Positions 6,246-13,972 of a stretch of DNA of 15,728 nucleotides are shown here, in pieces (position 1 is the stretch's first letter; each line of letters starts with the position of its first letter). The DNA is from SVTX01 sp045588675 (GTDB lineage Bacteria > Bacillota > Clostridia > Oscillospirales > CAG-272), in NCBI GenBank assembly GCA_045588675.1, contig JAZNER010000037.1, positions 1-15,728 of the forward strand. The letters are read 5' to 3'. The notes under the pieces were generated by a model. The model ran no database searches and was not told the origin of the DNA. It saw nothing but the letters and a program-made list of their open reading frames with translations. The position numbers and the translations under genes are program-made.

Positions 6246-7106
6246 ATGGCTGCTGTTAATATTTTTACAAATACAAACCCTTTTGACAAGCTTGCAAATT
6301 ATCTGTCATACGGCTTTGTGCGAAATGCGCTGATTGTCGCCGTTTTGGTTTCAATATGCTCTGCTCTGATTGGTGTGGTGCTTGTGCTTAAAAGATTTTC
6401 ACCGCTTGGCGACGGACTTTCGCATATTGCTTTCGGAGCAGTTGCCCTTGCAACGAGCATTGGAATTTGGGATATTGGAATAGCAATTCCCGCCACAATA
6501 ATCGCCGCAATACTGATTTTGTGCAGACAGCAGAACAGAAAAATTATGGGCGATGCTACAATAGCTATGCTATCGGTCGGAGCATTGGCAATAGGCTATA
6601 CTGCTATAAGTCTTGGCGGTGCTACCAATCTCGGCGGTGATGTCTGCACGGCTCTTTTCGGCTCCTCTGAGATTTTGTCAACCTCAACAGGTGAAATTAT
6701 TTTGGTGCTTGGAATAACTCTTGTACTGATTTTACTTACAGCAATATTTTATTATCAAATCTTTGCGGTAACCTTTGACGAGAGCTACAGACGGGCAACA
6801 GGCGGGAAAACCGAGCTTTATAATGTAATTTTTGCAACAATTACAGCGATTGTCGTAGTGCTTGGAATGAAGCTTGCGGGAGCACTCCTGATTTCCTCTC
6901 TAATCGTATTTCCGTCTATGACGGCTATGCGTCTTTCAAAAAGCTTTAGGGGCGTAATAATCATATCTGCTGCCATCTCAGCGGTATGCGGAGCATTGGG
7001 CACTTTATTGTCAATTTTAATTGACACACCTATTGGCGCAACTATAGCGGCGGTTGATATTGCGGTATTTTTCTTTGCTTACATATTTTCAAAAAATAAG
7101 ACTTGA
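6246..7106 (+). CDS. Metal ABC transporter permease (ABC-3 family)
   Basis: A 286-residue integral membrane protein of the ZnuB/MntC type with about eight to nine helices. Family features are the VLVLKRFSPLGDGLSHIAFGAVAL segment region (about 46-68; polar Gly-Asp-X-Leu-Ser-His core), SVGALAIGY, the DESYRRATGG cytoplasmic loop that contacts the ATPase, and GALLISSLIVFPSMTAMRL in the second half. Its ATG directly follows the TAA of the ATPase gene, so the two are translationally coupled. It forms the membrane channel of the importer with that ATPase. It is the last gene of the ddh unit, ending in a bidirectional terminator facing enolase. Confidence 0.93.
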   Translation: MAAVNIFTNTNPFDKLANYLSYGFVRNALIVAVLVSICSALIGVVLVLKRFSPLGDGLSHIAFGAVALATSIGIWDIGIAIPATIIAAILILCRQQNRKIMGDATIAMLSVGALAIGYTAISLGGATNLGGDVCTALFGSSEILSTSTGEIILVLGITLVLILLTAIFYYQIFAVTFDESYRRATGGKTELYNVIFATITAIVVVLGMKLAGALLISSLIVFPSMTAMRLSKSFRGVIIISAAISAVCGALGTLLSILIDTPIGATIAAVDIAVFFFAYIFSKNKT

Positions 7107-7140
7107 ACTGGCATAAGCTTCATTCAAGTCTTTTTCTTTT
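7091..7140. terminator. Bidirectional terminator between the metal permease gene and eno
   Basis: 10-bp stem AAGACTTGAA (7098-7107) with TTCAAGTCTT (7123-7132) and a 15-nt loop. The plus strand continues TTTTTCTTTT; the minus strand continues as TATTTTTT. It therefore can end both convergent transcripts. The left arm overlaps the permease stop codon and the tail overlaps the end of eno. Confidence 0.88.
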
Positions 7141-7141
7141 T

Positions 7142-8455
7142 TTATTCTCCGCAGAATGTCTGCACGGTAGGGTTGCTCTCTCCGTGAATGAAGCCATAAC
7201 GGGCGGAATGTCCAAGTGATGCTTCAATTCTAAGCAATCGATTATATTTAGCAACTCTATCGGTTCTGCAGGGAGCACCCGATTTGATAAATGGTGCGCC
7301 AAGTCCTACCGCCAAATCTGCAATTGTCGTGTCTTCTGTTTCACCTGAGCGATGCGACATAATATAATTGTATCCGCTTGACGAAGCCAAAGAGGTAACA
7401 TTAATTACCTCACTAAGCGTTCCTATCTGGTTTGGCTTAATAAGGATTGCGTTTCCTGCTCCATTGTCAATTCCTCTCTTCAATCTTTGAGGATTGGTAA
7501 CAAAAAGGTCGTCGCCAACAAGCATTACCTTATCCCCAAGCTCACGCGTCAGGCAGGACCATCCCTCGAAATCTCTTTGGTCAAGAGGGTCCTCAATCGA
7601 AATAATAGGATATTTATCGACAAGTGTTCCCCAATATCCAATAAGCTCAGAACGGTCAAGCTTCTCTGAGCGCTTTTTCATTTCATAAACACCGCTGTCT
7701 TGATTATACCATTCAGACGAAGCAACATCAAGAGCAATTTTCACCTCTCCCGTGTTATATCCTGCTTTCTCAATCGCGGATAAAATATACTCAATCGCCT
7801 GCTCGTCAGAGCTTAGATTGGGCGCAAATCCACCCTCGTCGCCCACTCCGGTCGATAACCCCTCTTTTTTCAGAATAGAACCAAGAGTATGATAAATTTC
7901 ACAACCCATACGAAGTGCATCGGAAAATGACGGTGCGCCAATCGGCACTATCATAAACTCTTGAATTTCAATATTATTTGAAGCGTGCGCTCCGCCGTTG
8001 AGAATATTCATCATAGGTATAGGAAGCCTTACAGCGCGCGCTCCTCCAATCCAACGGTAAAGAGGAATTTGATAAGCATTGGCACAAGCTCTTGCATTGG
8101 CAAGTGAAACGGCTAAAATCGCATTTGCGCCAATCTTCGATTTATTTTCTGTCCCATCAAGCGTACACATCAGCTTGTCAATCACCGATTGCTCAGCGGC
8201 ATAGCAACCGACAAGCTCGGGAGAAATAAGCTTGCAAATTCCATTGACCGCCTCTAAAACTCCCTTTCCGCCAAAGCGCTTTGCGTCAATATCTCTTTTT
8301 TCAACAGCCTCATATATGCCTGTGGAAGCCCCTGAGGGAACGCTTGCAACGCCGACAGTTCCGTCAGATAACACAACAGTTGCTTCAACTGTAGGATTGC
8401 CTCGCGAATCAATAATTTCGCGCCCACAGCATTTTACAATTTGTGGTTTTAACAT
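7142..8455 (-). CDS. eno: Enolase (phosphopyruvate hydratase)
   Basis: Glycolytic and gluconeogenic enzyme (EC 4.2.1.11) interconverting 2-phosphoglycerate and phosphoenolpyruvate; cytoplasmic, usually part of the degradosome in some bacteria. The 437 residues are near the normal length. All catalytic and Mg ligands are visible: SGASTGI loop (41-47), base Glu207 in GVGDEGGFAPN, Mg ligands Asp243, Glu288 and Asp315 (LDVASSE, SIEDPL, VGDDLFVT), Lys340 in LIKPNQIG, and SHRSGETEDT (367-376) followed by Lys391. Small departures from consensus, such as KIGANAILAVSLA and GAPFIKSGAPCRTDR, are within family range. It is leftward, ends in the shared terminator and is preceded by a long inverted repeat that overlaps its ribosome binding site. 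Its own promoter is not clear, so it may be read through from the upstream phosphodiesterase-MFS genes. Confidence 0.98.
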   Translation of the reverse strand: MLKPQIVKCCGREIIDSRGNPTVEATVVLSDGTVGVASVPSGASTGIYEAVEKRDIDAKRFGGKGVLEAVNGICKLISPELVGCYAAEQSVIDKLMCTLDGTENKSKIGANAILAVSLANARACANAYQIPLYRWIGGARAVRLPIPMMNILNGGAHASNNIEIQEFMIVPIGAPSFSDALRMGCEIYHTLGSILKKEGLSTGVGDEGGFAPNLSSDEQAIEYILSAIEKAGYNTGEVKIALDVASSEWYNQDSGVYEMKKRSEKLDRSELIGYWGTLVDKYPIISIEDPLDQRDFEGWSCLTRELGDKVMLVGDDLFVTNPQRLKRGIDNGAGNAILIKPNQIGTLSEVINVTSLASSSGYNYIMSHRSGETEDTTIADLAVGLGAPFIKSGAPCRTDRVAKYNRLLRIEASLGHSARYGFIHGESNPTVQTFCGE

Positions 8456-8459
8456 AATA

Positions 8460-8531
8460 ATTTCCGCCTTTTGATAAGTGACCGTTAAATTCAGGTCTTG
8501 CTAAACATTATGCACTTATCAAGGCGGAAAT
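8460..8531 (-). promoter_or_regulatory. Inverted repeat in the eno 5' leader covering the Shine-Dalgarno
   Basis: Arms 8460-8480 and 8513-8531 are complementary over 19 bp, with a 2-nt bulge in the eno-proximal arm and a 32-nt loop. On the minus strand the proximal arm contains AAAAGGCGG, the only ribosome-binding-like sequence, which ends 9 nt before the eno ATG. Pairing would hide it. No U-run follows, so it is not a normal terminator. A symmetric protein-binding site is an alternative. Confidence 0.7.
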
Positions 8532-8563
8532 ATGCAAATTTTAATATATTGAGTTATATGGAA

Positions 8564-9832
8564 TTATTCTTGAATTGATTTTTTAGCCGCTATATGTTTA
8601 ACTGCAACATAGACGCCCCAAACGATACAAACAAGCAAGCAGAACACTATCAAAAGCCAGAAAACAGCTGTCCAACCATAATTATCCGCCACCACTCCAA
8701 GACAATACGAGCTTATCGCGCTTCCAATATAGCAAAAGGCATTCAAAACACCCGCGAACATACCCGAATTAATATGTCCTCTCATAAACATTGGGAAAAT
8801 AGATGTAATTAAGCTGTTTAAGCTTGATGCCAAAAAGTTGACAGTTAACAAGCCCAAAATCATCATTCCTACAAGCTTCAACGATAAGCTTCCTATAATC
8901 ATACCGATAAAAGCAATTATTATGGCAAAAATCACGGCACAATGTGTTATGTAGTCAGGAACTTTTTCGTGCATCTTCAAAGCAAAAGCATTAGCAAATA
9001 TAGCGACAACAGGCATAAGCAAAGTCAACAAAATTGACAGTGAATCATTCAAAAAATACTCTTCTTTAAGTATCGTTGGCACCCAGATTGTCAAACCGTC
9101 CTTGATTAAATTAACGCCTATTGCGCAAAAGCAAAGTATGCCTGTTGAAAATAAAAACAACTTTTTCTTCGGCTGAGCTTTATCTGTTTTTCCTTGATTA
9201 TCAAGGTGTTTTTCGGCTTCTGCATTATCGTTCCTTCTCTCATTCTTTACCGTTTCAATCATTCGCTCAAAAACAATTATCCACAAAACAGAAACAACTA
9301 ATATGCAAGTAGCAGCCGTGTAAAAAGCCAATTTAAACCTGCCAAAAGCTACAAATATAGCGCTTAAAGCATAAATAATCAATGTTCCTGTCGCAACCGT
9401 CGTGCCCATCATCAAGCTTGACTTGGCTAAAAACCGTTGCGGCAACGCCTCAGCTAATGCCCGTATCAGAGTAGGCCAAAGAACCGATAGAGCAAAGCCA
9501 TTAGCACACCAAAGCCATTTTATAATTGTAAAATCTCCACTTAATGCTATCATTAAATTAATAATAGCAGAAGATAAAAGACTTAAAAATACAGTCCATT
9601 TGATATTATAGCGCTTGCAAAGCACGCCGTTAACTAATTGACCTATTCCGTATGCAAAAAAGAAATATGTGGGAACAATTCCCGCTTCAGCTTTGGTAAC
9701 ACCATAAAAATCAATAATTTGGTTGATGTTAGCCGAATAGTTTACCTTTCCAAGATAGGATACAGAATAAACCAACCAGCAAATCAAGATAAATAGCCAC
9801 GCGCTATTTTTTGACTTATTTAAATTCATCAT
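8564..9832 (-). CDS. MFS transporter, organophosphate:phosphate antiporter (GlpT/UhpT)-like
   Basis: A 422-residue protein with 12 predicted membrane helices and a hydrophilic, charged central loop (about residues 195-220), as in the major facilitator superfamily. The N-terminal pattern VSYLGKVNYSANI, then FFFAYGIGQLVNGVLCKRYN, resembles OPA members that exchange glycerol-3-phosphate, hexose phosphates or phosphoglycerate for phosphate. The exact substrate is not readable. The frame extends to an ATG at 9853, but that start has no ribosome site. I prefer the ATG at 9832, which overlaps the upstream stop as ATGA and has GGAGGGG about 13 nt upstream. It is translationally coupled to the phosphodiesterase gene, and eno lies 108 nt downstream. 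The context fits uptake and use of a phosphorylated compound, which is inference. Confidence 0.88.
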   Translation of the reverse strand: MMNLNKSKNSAWLFILICWLVYSVSYLGKVNYSANINQIIDFYGVTKAEAGIVPTYFFFAYGIGQLVNGVLCKRYNIKWTVFLSLLSSAIINLMIALSGDFTIIKWLWCANGFALSVLWPTLIRALAEALPQRFLAKSSLMMGTTVATGTLIIYALSAIFVAFGRFKLAFYTAATCILVVSVLWIIVFERMIETVKNERRNDNAEAEKHLDNQGKTDKAQPKKKLFLFSTGILCFCAIGVNLIKDGLTIWVPTILKEEYFLNDSLSILLTLLMPVVAIFANAFALKMHEKVPDYITHCAVIFAIIIAFIGMIIGSLSLKLVGMMILGLLTVNFLASSLNSLITSIFPMFMRGHINSGMFAGVLNAFCYIGSAISSYCLGVVADNYGWTAVFWLLIVFCLLVCIVWGVYVAVKHIAAKKSIQE

Positions 9833-10593
9833 ATTAAGCTGTGCCCCTCCCATTCGGCATCGGGCTCAACACCCAGAAGCTTTGAAATCGTGGGGGCAAT
9901 GTCTTTTATATTTGCCTGCTCAATTTCAGTGCAAGGCGGAAAATCCTTTCCTATAATAATCATAGGAATAAGCATGTCCTCCTTTATGGCCAGACCGTGT
10001 GTTCTCTCATGACCGCCATGGTCTGCGGTAATAATAACGGTATAATCGTCGGGCAAAACACCTAAAACTCTGTCTATATTGTCAAAGCTGTTTTCAATAG
10101 CATCCATATATTCTTGGCTCATCCACCCGTTTGAATGACCCGCAGCATCAGGATAGCCTAAATATAAAAAGGTAAAGTCCATAGAGCTTTTAGACAAAAG
10201 CTCTATTGCTCGGTCAGTTGAGATATTGCAAGCATCAGGATATCCCAAAGCCTTACCGCTGCAAAATTGCGAAAACGCCAACGAGTTAGGTCTTGATATA
10301 TCTCTCAATTGTTCCCAGTCATAGAAAAAAGCACTCTTTTTTCCGGCTTGCTTTAAAACCTCGCAAAGACCGTTTATCGGCCGCACCTGCGGAGCATAGG
10401 TGTTGGTCGTCGTGCCGTGTCTTGATGGGTCAACACTATGAAACAATGACACATGACACGGAAGTGTCATAGAAGGCATTACTGTCGTTGCCTTCATTGT
10501 ATATGATGCCTTTTCAATTAAAGATTTAACTCTCGGCAAGCTATCAATTGCATCAGGCCTCATTGCGTCAACTAAAATCAGTAATACTTTCAT
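9829..10593 (-). CDS. Alkaline phosphatase superfamily phosphodiesterase (NPP type)
   Basis: A 254-residue compact member of the type I phosphodiesterase/nucleotide pyrophosphatase family, which hydrolyses phosphate mono- or diesters with two metal ions. Visible active-site residues are Asp9 in ILVDAMRPD, the nucleophile Thr43 in MPSMTLPCHVSLFHS, Asp149 and His153 in PDAAGHS, Asp191 and His192 in TADHGGH, and His199 in THG. No signal peptide or membrane anchor is present, so it probably acts in the cytoplasm. It is shorter than most characterised members and lacks insert domains. GGGAGGG precedes the ATG, and a strong promoter lies at 10637-10665. It overlaps the OPA-like transporter gene by 4 nt, suggesting that the transporter imports its substrate. 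Whether it acts on nucleotides, phosphodiesters or phosphonates is open. Confidence 0.9.
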   Translation of the reverse strand: MKVLLILVDAMRPDAIDSLPRVKSLIEKASYTMKATTVMPSMTLPCHVSLFHSVDPSRHGTTTNTYAPQVRPINGLCEVLKQAGKKSAFFYDWEQLRDISRPNSLAFSQFCSGKALGYPDACNISTDRAIELLSKSSMDFTFLYLGYPDAAGHSNGWMSQEYMDAIENSFDNIDRVLGVLPDDYTVIITADHGGHERTHGLAIKEDMLIPMIIIGKDFPPCTEIEQANIKDIAPTISKLLGVEPDAEWEGHSLI

Positions 10594-10636
10594 AACTTTA
10601 ACCCTCCCTTAGAGGTAATATGAATTAAACAACACT

Positions 10637-10665
10637 ATCATATCATAGGCTATTCTGTTTGTCAA
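10637..10665 (-). promoter_or_regulatory. Promoter of the phosphodiesterase-transporter operon
   Basis: On the minus strand: perfect -35 TTGACA (10660-10665), 17-bp spacer, -10 TATGAT (10637-10642). A second overlapping TATGAT lies 5 bp closer to the -35 but at a poor distance. Confidence 0.85.
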
Positions 10666-10774
10666 TAACAAAAACTAAATTTTTAAGGATAGATTAAGAA
10701 AATATATCCTCAGCACACAGAACTAATAAAATATCAAGGCTTCCTACTCCTGTAAATGATGAAAATTAGTCCTT

Positions 10775-10808
10775 CTCAGCGCTCTGAGCGTGCTCTACCA
10801 ACTGAGCA
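10775..10808 (-). pseudogene. tRNA fragment (D-arm remnant)
   Basis: Seventeen bases (10791-10807) are identical to the D-arm segment of tRNA-Lys (10889-10905): GCTCAGTTGGTAGAGCA on the minus strand. They are followed by CTCAG-AGCG-CTGAG (10775-10788), a 5-bp hairpin in anticodon-arm position. No acceptor stem or T arm can be matched, so this is a remnant rather than a tRNA gene. It lies downstream of tRNA-Lys. Confidence 0.55.
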
Positions 10809-10822
10809 AAAATTTAAAACAA

Positions 10823-10934
10823 AAAGCCATTCAAGTAATGGTGCACCTCCGGAGACTCGAACTCCGGACCCACTGATTAAGAGTCAGTTGCTCTACCAAC
10901 TGAGCTAGAGGTGCAAATAAACTTGAATGGCTTT
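10823..10934 (-). terminator. Inverted repeat enclosing tRNA-Lys, probable terminator
   Basis: The 14-base segment 10823-10836 (trailer) is perfectly complementary to 10921-10934 (leader). On the minus strand the trailer arm ACTTGAATGGCTTT runs on into TTGTTTT, giving a U-rich tail. The stem would enclose the whole tRNA with linkers of 6 nt (5' side) and 2 nt (3' side). No other terminator hairpin follows the tRNA closely. Confidence 0.65.
10839..10914 (-). tRNA. tRNA-Lys (anticodon CTT)
   Basis: A 76-nt class I tRNA on the minus strand. Acceptor GCACCTC pairs with GAGGTGC, with CCA encoded (10839-10841). D arm GCTC-AGTTGGTA-GAGC, anticodon stem ACTGA/TCAGT around CTCTTAA (anticodon CTT, reads AAG) and T arm CCGGA-GTTCGAG-TCTCCGG complete the fold. 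Confidence 0.97.
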
Positions 10935-10940
10935 ATAGCT

Positions 10941-10956
10941 TTCCCCTTTTGGGGAA
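10941..10956 (-). repeat. Leader hairpin upstream of tRNA-Lys
   Basis: TTCCCC-TTTT-GGGGAA, a 6-bp stem with a 4-nt loop between the tRNA-Lys promoter and the tRNA. It probably forms in the precursor leader. Its role is unknown. Confidence 0.5.
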
Positions 10957-10978
10957 CACCTATTTTCTTTACTCATAT

Positions 10979-11007
10979 ATTATATCACTGTGATGGATAT
11001 TTGTCAA
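10979..11007 (-). promoter_or_regulatory. Full-consensus promoter of tRNA-Lys
   Basis: On the minus strand: TTGACA (11002-11007), exactly 17 bp, TATAAT (10979-10984). This is a perfect sigma-A consensus, as expected for a stable RNA gene. Confidence 0.92.
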
Positions 11008-11046
11008 TAGGTTTTTTAAACTTTTTCAATTTTTAAATTGTATAGT

Positions 11047-11094
11047 AAGACATTACATCTAAACCGTAATGGTTTGGATTACAAGGTCTTTTTA
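11047..11094. terminator. Imperfect hairpin after the YfcC-like gene
   Basis: Arms beginning AAGAC (11047-11051) and ending GTCTT (11086-11090) enclose AAACC/GGTTT around GTAAT. There are several mismatches. The T-run (CTTTTT) is on the plus strand although the gene ending here is on the minus strand, so its role as the operon terminator is uncertain. Confidence 0.35.
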
Positions 11095-11104
11095 ATCATC
11101 CCGC

Positions 11105-12586
11105 TTACAGTCCGATAAAAACTGCTGTCATCAAGAATCCAAGAGATAAAATGAACAGAATCAGCTGGAACACGATCGTTTTCTTAAACCACTCTGCAAA
11201 GCTTACATCGGCAAGGCCTAAGCCAACGAGCAATGTGCCACAGGTTGGATATAAAACGTTCGTATATCCATCAGCGAACAAATAGGTCAGAATAATAACC
11301 GTCTTACTGATGCCTTCAATCGGCGCAAGAGTAAGCATAGGTATGATCAAAACCGCTTTTGCTGATGCACTTGGAATAAAGAATTCAATAATCAGCACGA
11401 ATACATACAGAATAATAACCGCAGCATAAGGCGAAATATTCGTGACGGAATTATAAAAATAATAGAAAATCGTATGCAATATATTTCCCTGCTGTGCTAT
11501 GTGGGTAATACCAAAGGCTATCATGATTATTACAATCGATGGAAGAACGTCCTTTACACCTTTTACAAAACACTTGCCGAGGCGTTTATATGAACCCAAT
11601 AAGATTCTGCCTACAATAACAGTGCCTACAATAAATGCAACCGCCATAAATAGCATTGCAAGAGATCTGAGCGCATCTATTGAGGTCGTAACAATTACCG
11701 AGAAAAGCGCAAACGAAAACAGTGCAATAATCATTTTTGCCTTACGAATATCCTCGGTATGCTCCTCCTTGGAAACCATTGTAAACGCTCTGACGTCAAA
11801 CTTTTCCGTTGCTTGTTTTTCATCACGCTTAGCTAAATACGTCAAAAACAGAGAGGTTACGACGTACATTACGCAAAAGATGATGCATCTATACCACATA
11901 CCGTCAGTAACACTTACTCCTGCAGCAATCGATGCCGTTCCAATAGTCAAGGGATTGGTAATAGCCGTGGTAAACCCTACTCCTGACGAAATCAGAATAA
12001 ACGCAATAGCAGTAAAGCGCGACCAATTAAGCGCCGTGCAAAGCATTGCAAAAATGGGATATAGGATGAGCAGCTGCTCCTGAAGTCCAAACACGGCTGA
12101 TAAAATCATAATAACAGCGGTGATGATCCAAATTGCAGCAAAGCGCTTTGAATGGAGCTTTACCATAATAACTCTTATGAGTGAAACAAGCCCTCCGCTT
12201 TCCTCAAGCACCTTAAAAGTACCGCCAAGAACCAATAAAAGAGCTATGATCATCAGCATATTTGTGCTATTACTGCCGAAAATCAAAGCTTCAACAGGAG
12301 AGGTGAACCAACGGAGCATCGGCAAGCGCGAGGCGTTTTCGTCAGCGGTAAGCTCACGGTAGGAATCTATCACGATTTGCTTATTGAGCGATTCGTCGGT
12401 TGTATATTGATAAAACGGCTGATCTGCTCTGGACAAATCTGTGGTATAAATAGTATATCGTCCTGCAGGAATTACGAAGGTGAGCACGCCAACGACTATT
12501 AATACCGCCAGCAGAATTGCTACAACCGTGATAAAGCTTTTAAGTCCAAATTTTACTTTTACATCTAATTCTGTTGATTTACCCAT
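11105..12586 (-). CDS. YfcC family (DcuC-related) membrane carrier
   Basis: A 493-residue polytopic protein with about twelve or thirteen helices and one larger extracellular segment after helix 1 (about residues 45-90). The pattern fits the YfcC/arginine-ornithine-antiporter-like family within the C4-dicarboxylate anaerobic carrier superfamily: the N-terminal VGVLTFVIPAGRY, the mid-protein GFTTAITNPLTIGTA re-entrant stretch, and the C-terminal EFFIPSASAKAVLIIPML and DGYTNVLYPTCGTLL stretches. Family members are thought to move amino acids, peptides or dicarboxylates; no specific substrate can be read here. AGGAGA lies 8 nt before the ATG, inside the upstream acyltransferase gene, and the two genes overlap by 8 nt, so they are co-transcribed and probably coupled in translation. 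Confidence 0.9.
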   Translation of the reverse strand: MGKSTELDVKVKFGLKSFITVVAILLAVLIVVGVLTFVIPAGRYTIYTTDLSRADQPFYQYTTDESLNKQIVIDSYRELTADENASRLPMLRWFTSPVEALIFGSNSTNMLMIIALLLVLGGTFKVLEESGGLVSLIRVIMVKLHSKRFAAIWIITAVIMILSAVFGLQEQLLILYPIFAMLCTALNWSRFTAIAFILISSGVGFTTAITNPLTIGTASIAAGVSVTDGMWYRCIIFCVMYVVTSLFLTYLAKRDEKQATEKFDVRAFTMVSKEEHTEDIRKAKMIIALFSFALFSVIVTTSIDALRSLAMLFMAVAFIVGTVIVGRILLGSYKRLGKCFVKGVKDVLPSIVIIMIAFGITHIAQQGNILHTIFYYFYNSVTNISPYAAVIILYVFVLIIEFFIPSASAKAVLIIPMLTLAPIEGISKTVIILTYLFADGYTNVLYPTCGTLLVGLGLADVSFAEWFKKTIVFQLILFILSLGFLMTAVFIGL

Positions 12587-13877
12587 AGATTTTTTCTCCT
12601 ATGCTATAGACGTCCGAACAAGCAGACCTCCATTTTTCGTCGTAAAGATTGTGTATCTCCTCTGCCGCAAGTGTCCACTTGATCAGGCAACGGTCATTCT
12701 CATCGGGAACTATCATAAAGTAGTCGTTATTATGATAAAATTCCAAAAATCCTTGTGTAGAAAAGGTCAGTGAGTATATTGATCTTGCATCAAAATCAAT
12801 ATCAGCACTTTGCCCGTCAAGCGTTCCCGAAAATGAAAGTCCTTGATTTGTAAGTCGTGCCGTTCCATGCGACAAAACTTTTCGGTTCTTTGGAGATTTT
12901 CTTAATTTATCGAGATGTATCGTGCACAGACTGCCACTTAAAGACATCTCAAAATCATCATTCTTGATTTGATTTGCCACGCATCTGCGTTGCCATTTGT
13001 ACCATTCGTCAATATCAGCAGGGCATTCTCTGCCTTTTACATCGACAAGGTCGTAATATTCATTTATTCTCACACGAAATCCACAGCTCTCACATACTAC
13101 GGTATCGTTTTCGACTCTCAGCGTATGCTCTTCCTTGCAATCAGGGCACTTATAGAGAATTTTATCAATACCGAAAGCATTCGGCTTTTTTCCTATATAT
13201 TTGTGACGTGCGACCTTGTTAAAAGCAAAATCGTTATAGCTGATCTTCTGTAAAAGCAAATTATAAATTTGCTCCTCGGTAAACTCATCAAGCATTTCTG
13301 GAGTGAAAAGCAGACTGTAGCTCATACCTATATATCCTTTTTTGCGATCCGACGAATACCTGTTGGTAGCCAAATACGCTCCCTTAGAGGAACACACCAC
13401 GATGTTTGCCTTACTTCTTTTAATGAACTTTGCCGTTGCGGGATTTATAGGATGAGTACTTCCGCTGGTCGATTGAATACCTTCGGGGAAAAGGCCAAGC
13501 GCACCGTTGCGCTTAAGAACCATCATCATTTTTCTTAAACTAAGAAAATCGGGCTGATATAAATATTTTGATATTACGCCAAGCTTGATAAGTAAGTGGT
13601 AGATACCTTTTTTAAGTATATTCTGAAATCCGCATACCACATTGACATCCTTACGCTTAAACCCGTAAATCGCATAAATAAATTCAAGCCTCGATGCGTG
13701 TGAGGAAAGTAAAATCGTCGGCTGGTTCTTGATTGATTTTAGGTCATAGTCATAACTGAACTCCACACCATAGAATCTGTTGAGAATTCCCAATACCCAC
13801 ATTCCTATTGACATAATGATCGGATTAGGTTTTTTAATTTTTCTGTTTATCAACTTTGTTTTTAAGTCTTTTTCCAT
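12579..13877 (-). CDS. PlsC-like acyltransferase with zinc ribbon and extra C-terminal domain
   Basis: A 432-residue protein. Residues about 20-200 resemble the lysophospholipid (1-acylglycerol-3-phosphate) acyltransferase fold: block I SSHASRLEF (His60, Glu65), block III LFPEGIQSTSG (129-139) and a typical block IV segment further on. The catalytic HX4D has become HX4E, and the NH context has become SH, so activity is not assured. A zinc ribbon follows, with CPDC (244-247) and CESC (262-265), and then about 150 residues rich in beta strands, possibly a PH- or GRAM-like module. The longer frame begins at a TTG (13895). I chose ATG 13877 because GAGGAA lies about 10 nt upstream of it. It overlaps the YfcC-like carrier gene by 8 nt, suggesting related roles at the membrane. 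The precise product is not known to me. Confidence 0.82.
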   Translation of the reverse strand: MEKDLKTKLINRKIKKPNPIIMSIGMWVLGILNRFYGVEFSYDYDLKSIKNQPTILLSSHASRLEFIYAIYGFKRKDVNVVCGFQNILKKGIYHLLIKLGVISKYLYQPDFLSLRKMMMVLKRNGALGLFPEGIQSTSGSTHPINPATAKFIKRSKANIVVCSSKGAYLATNRYSSDRKKGYIGMSYSLLFTPEMLDEFTEEQIYNLLLQKISYNDFAFNKVARHKYIGKKPNAFGIDKILYKCPDCKEEHTLRVENDTVVCESCGFRVRINEYYDLVDVKGRECPADIDEWYKWQRRCVANQIKNDDFEMSLSGSLCTIHLDKLRKSPKNRKVLSHGTARLTNQGLSFSGTLDGQSADIDFDARSIYSLTFSTQGFLEFYHNNDYFMIVPDENDRCLIKWTLAAEEIHNLYDEKWRSACSDVYSIGEKIYG

Positions 13878-13972
13878 AAGCAAAAGATTCCTCAAGAATT
13901 ATTTTTTCAAAAGATATGAAGAAATACAGCTAAAACATCTGATTATTTACTCATATTTCGGTTGTTAATTTA

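Noticed and set aside
8460..8531. Inverted repeat before eno as a terminator or as insertion-sequence ends
   Set aside because: No U-tract follows either arm, there is no transposase or target duplication, and the loop is only 32 nt.
11499..12083. Plus-strand open frame of 194 codons
   Set aside because: It is antisense to the YfcC-like carrier gene; long antisense frames are common opposite membrane-protein genes.
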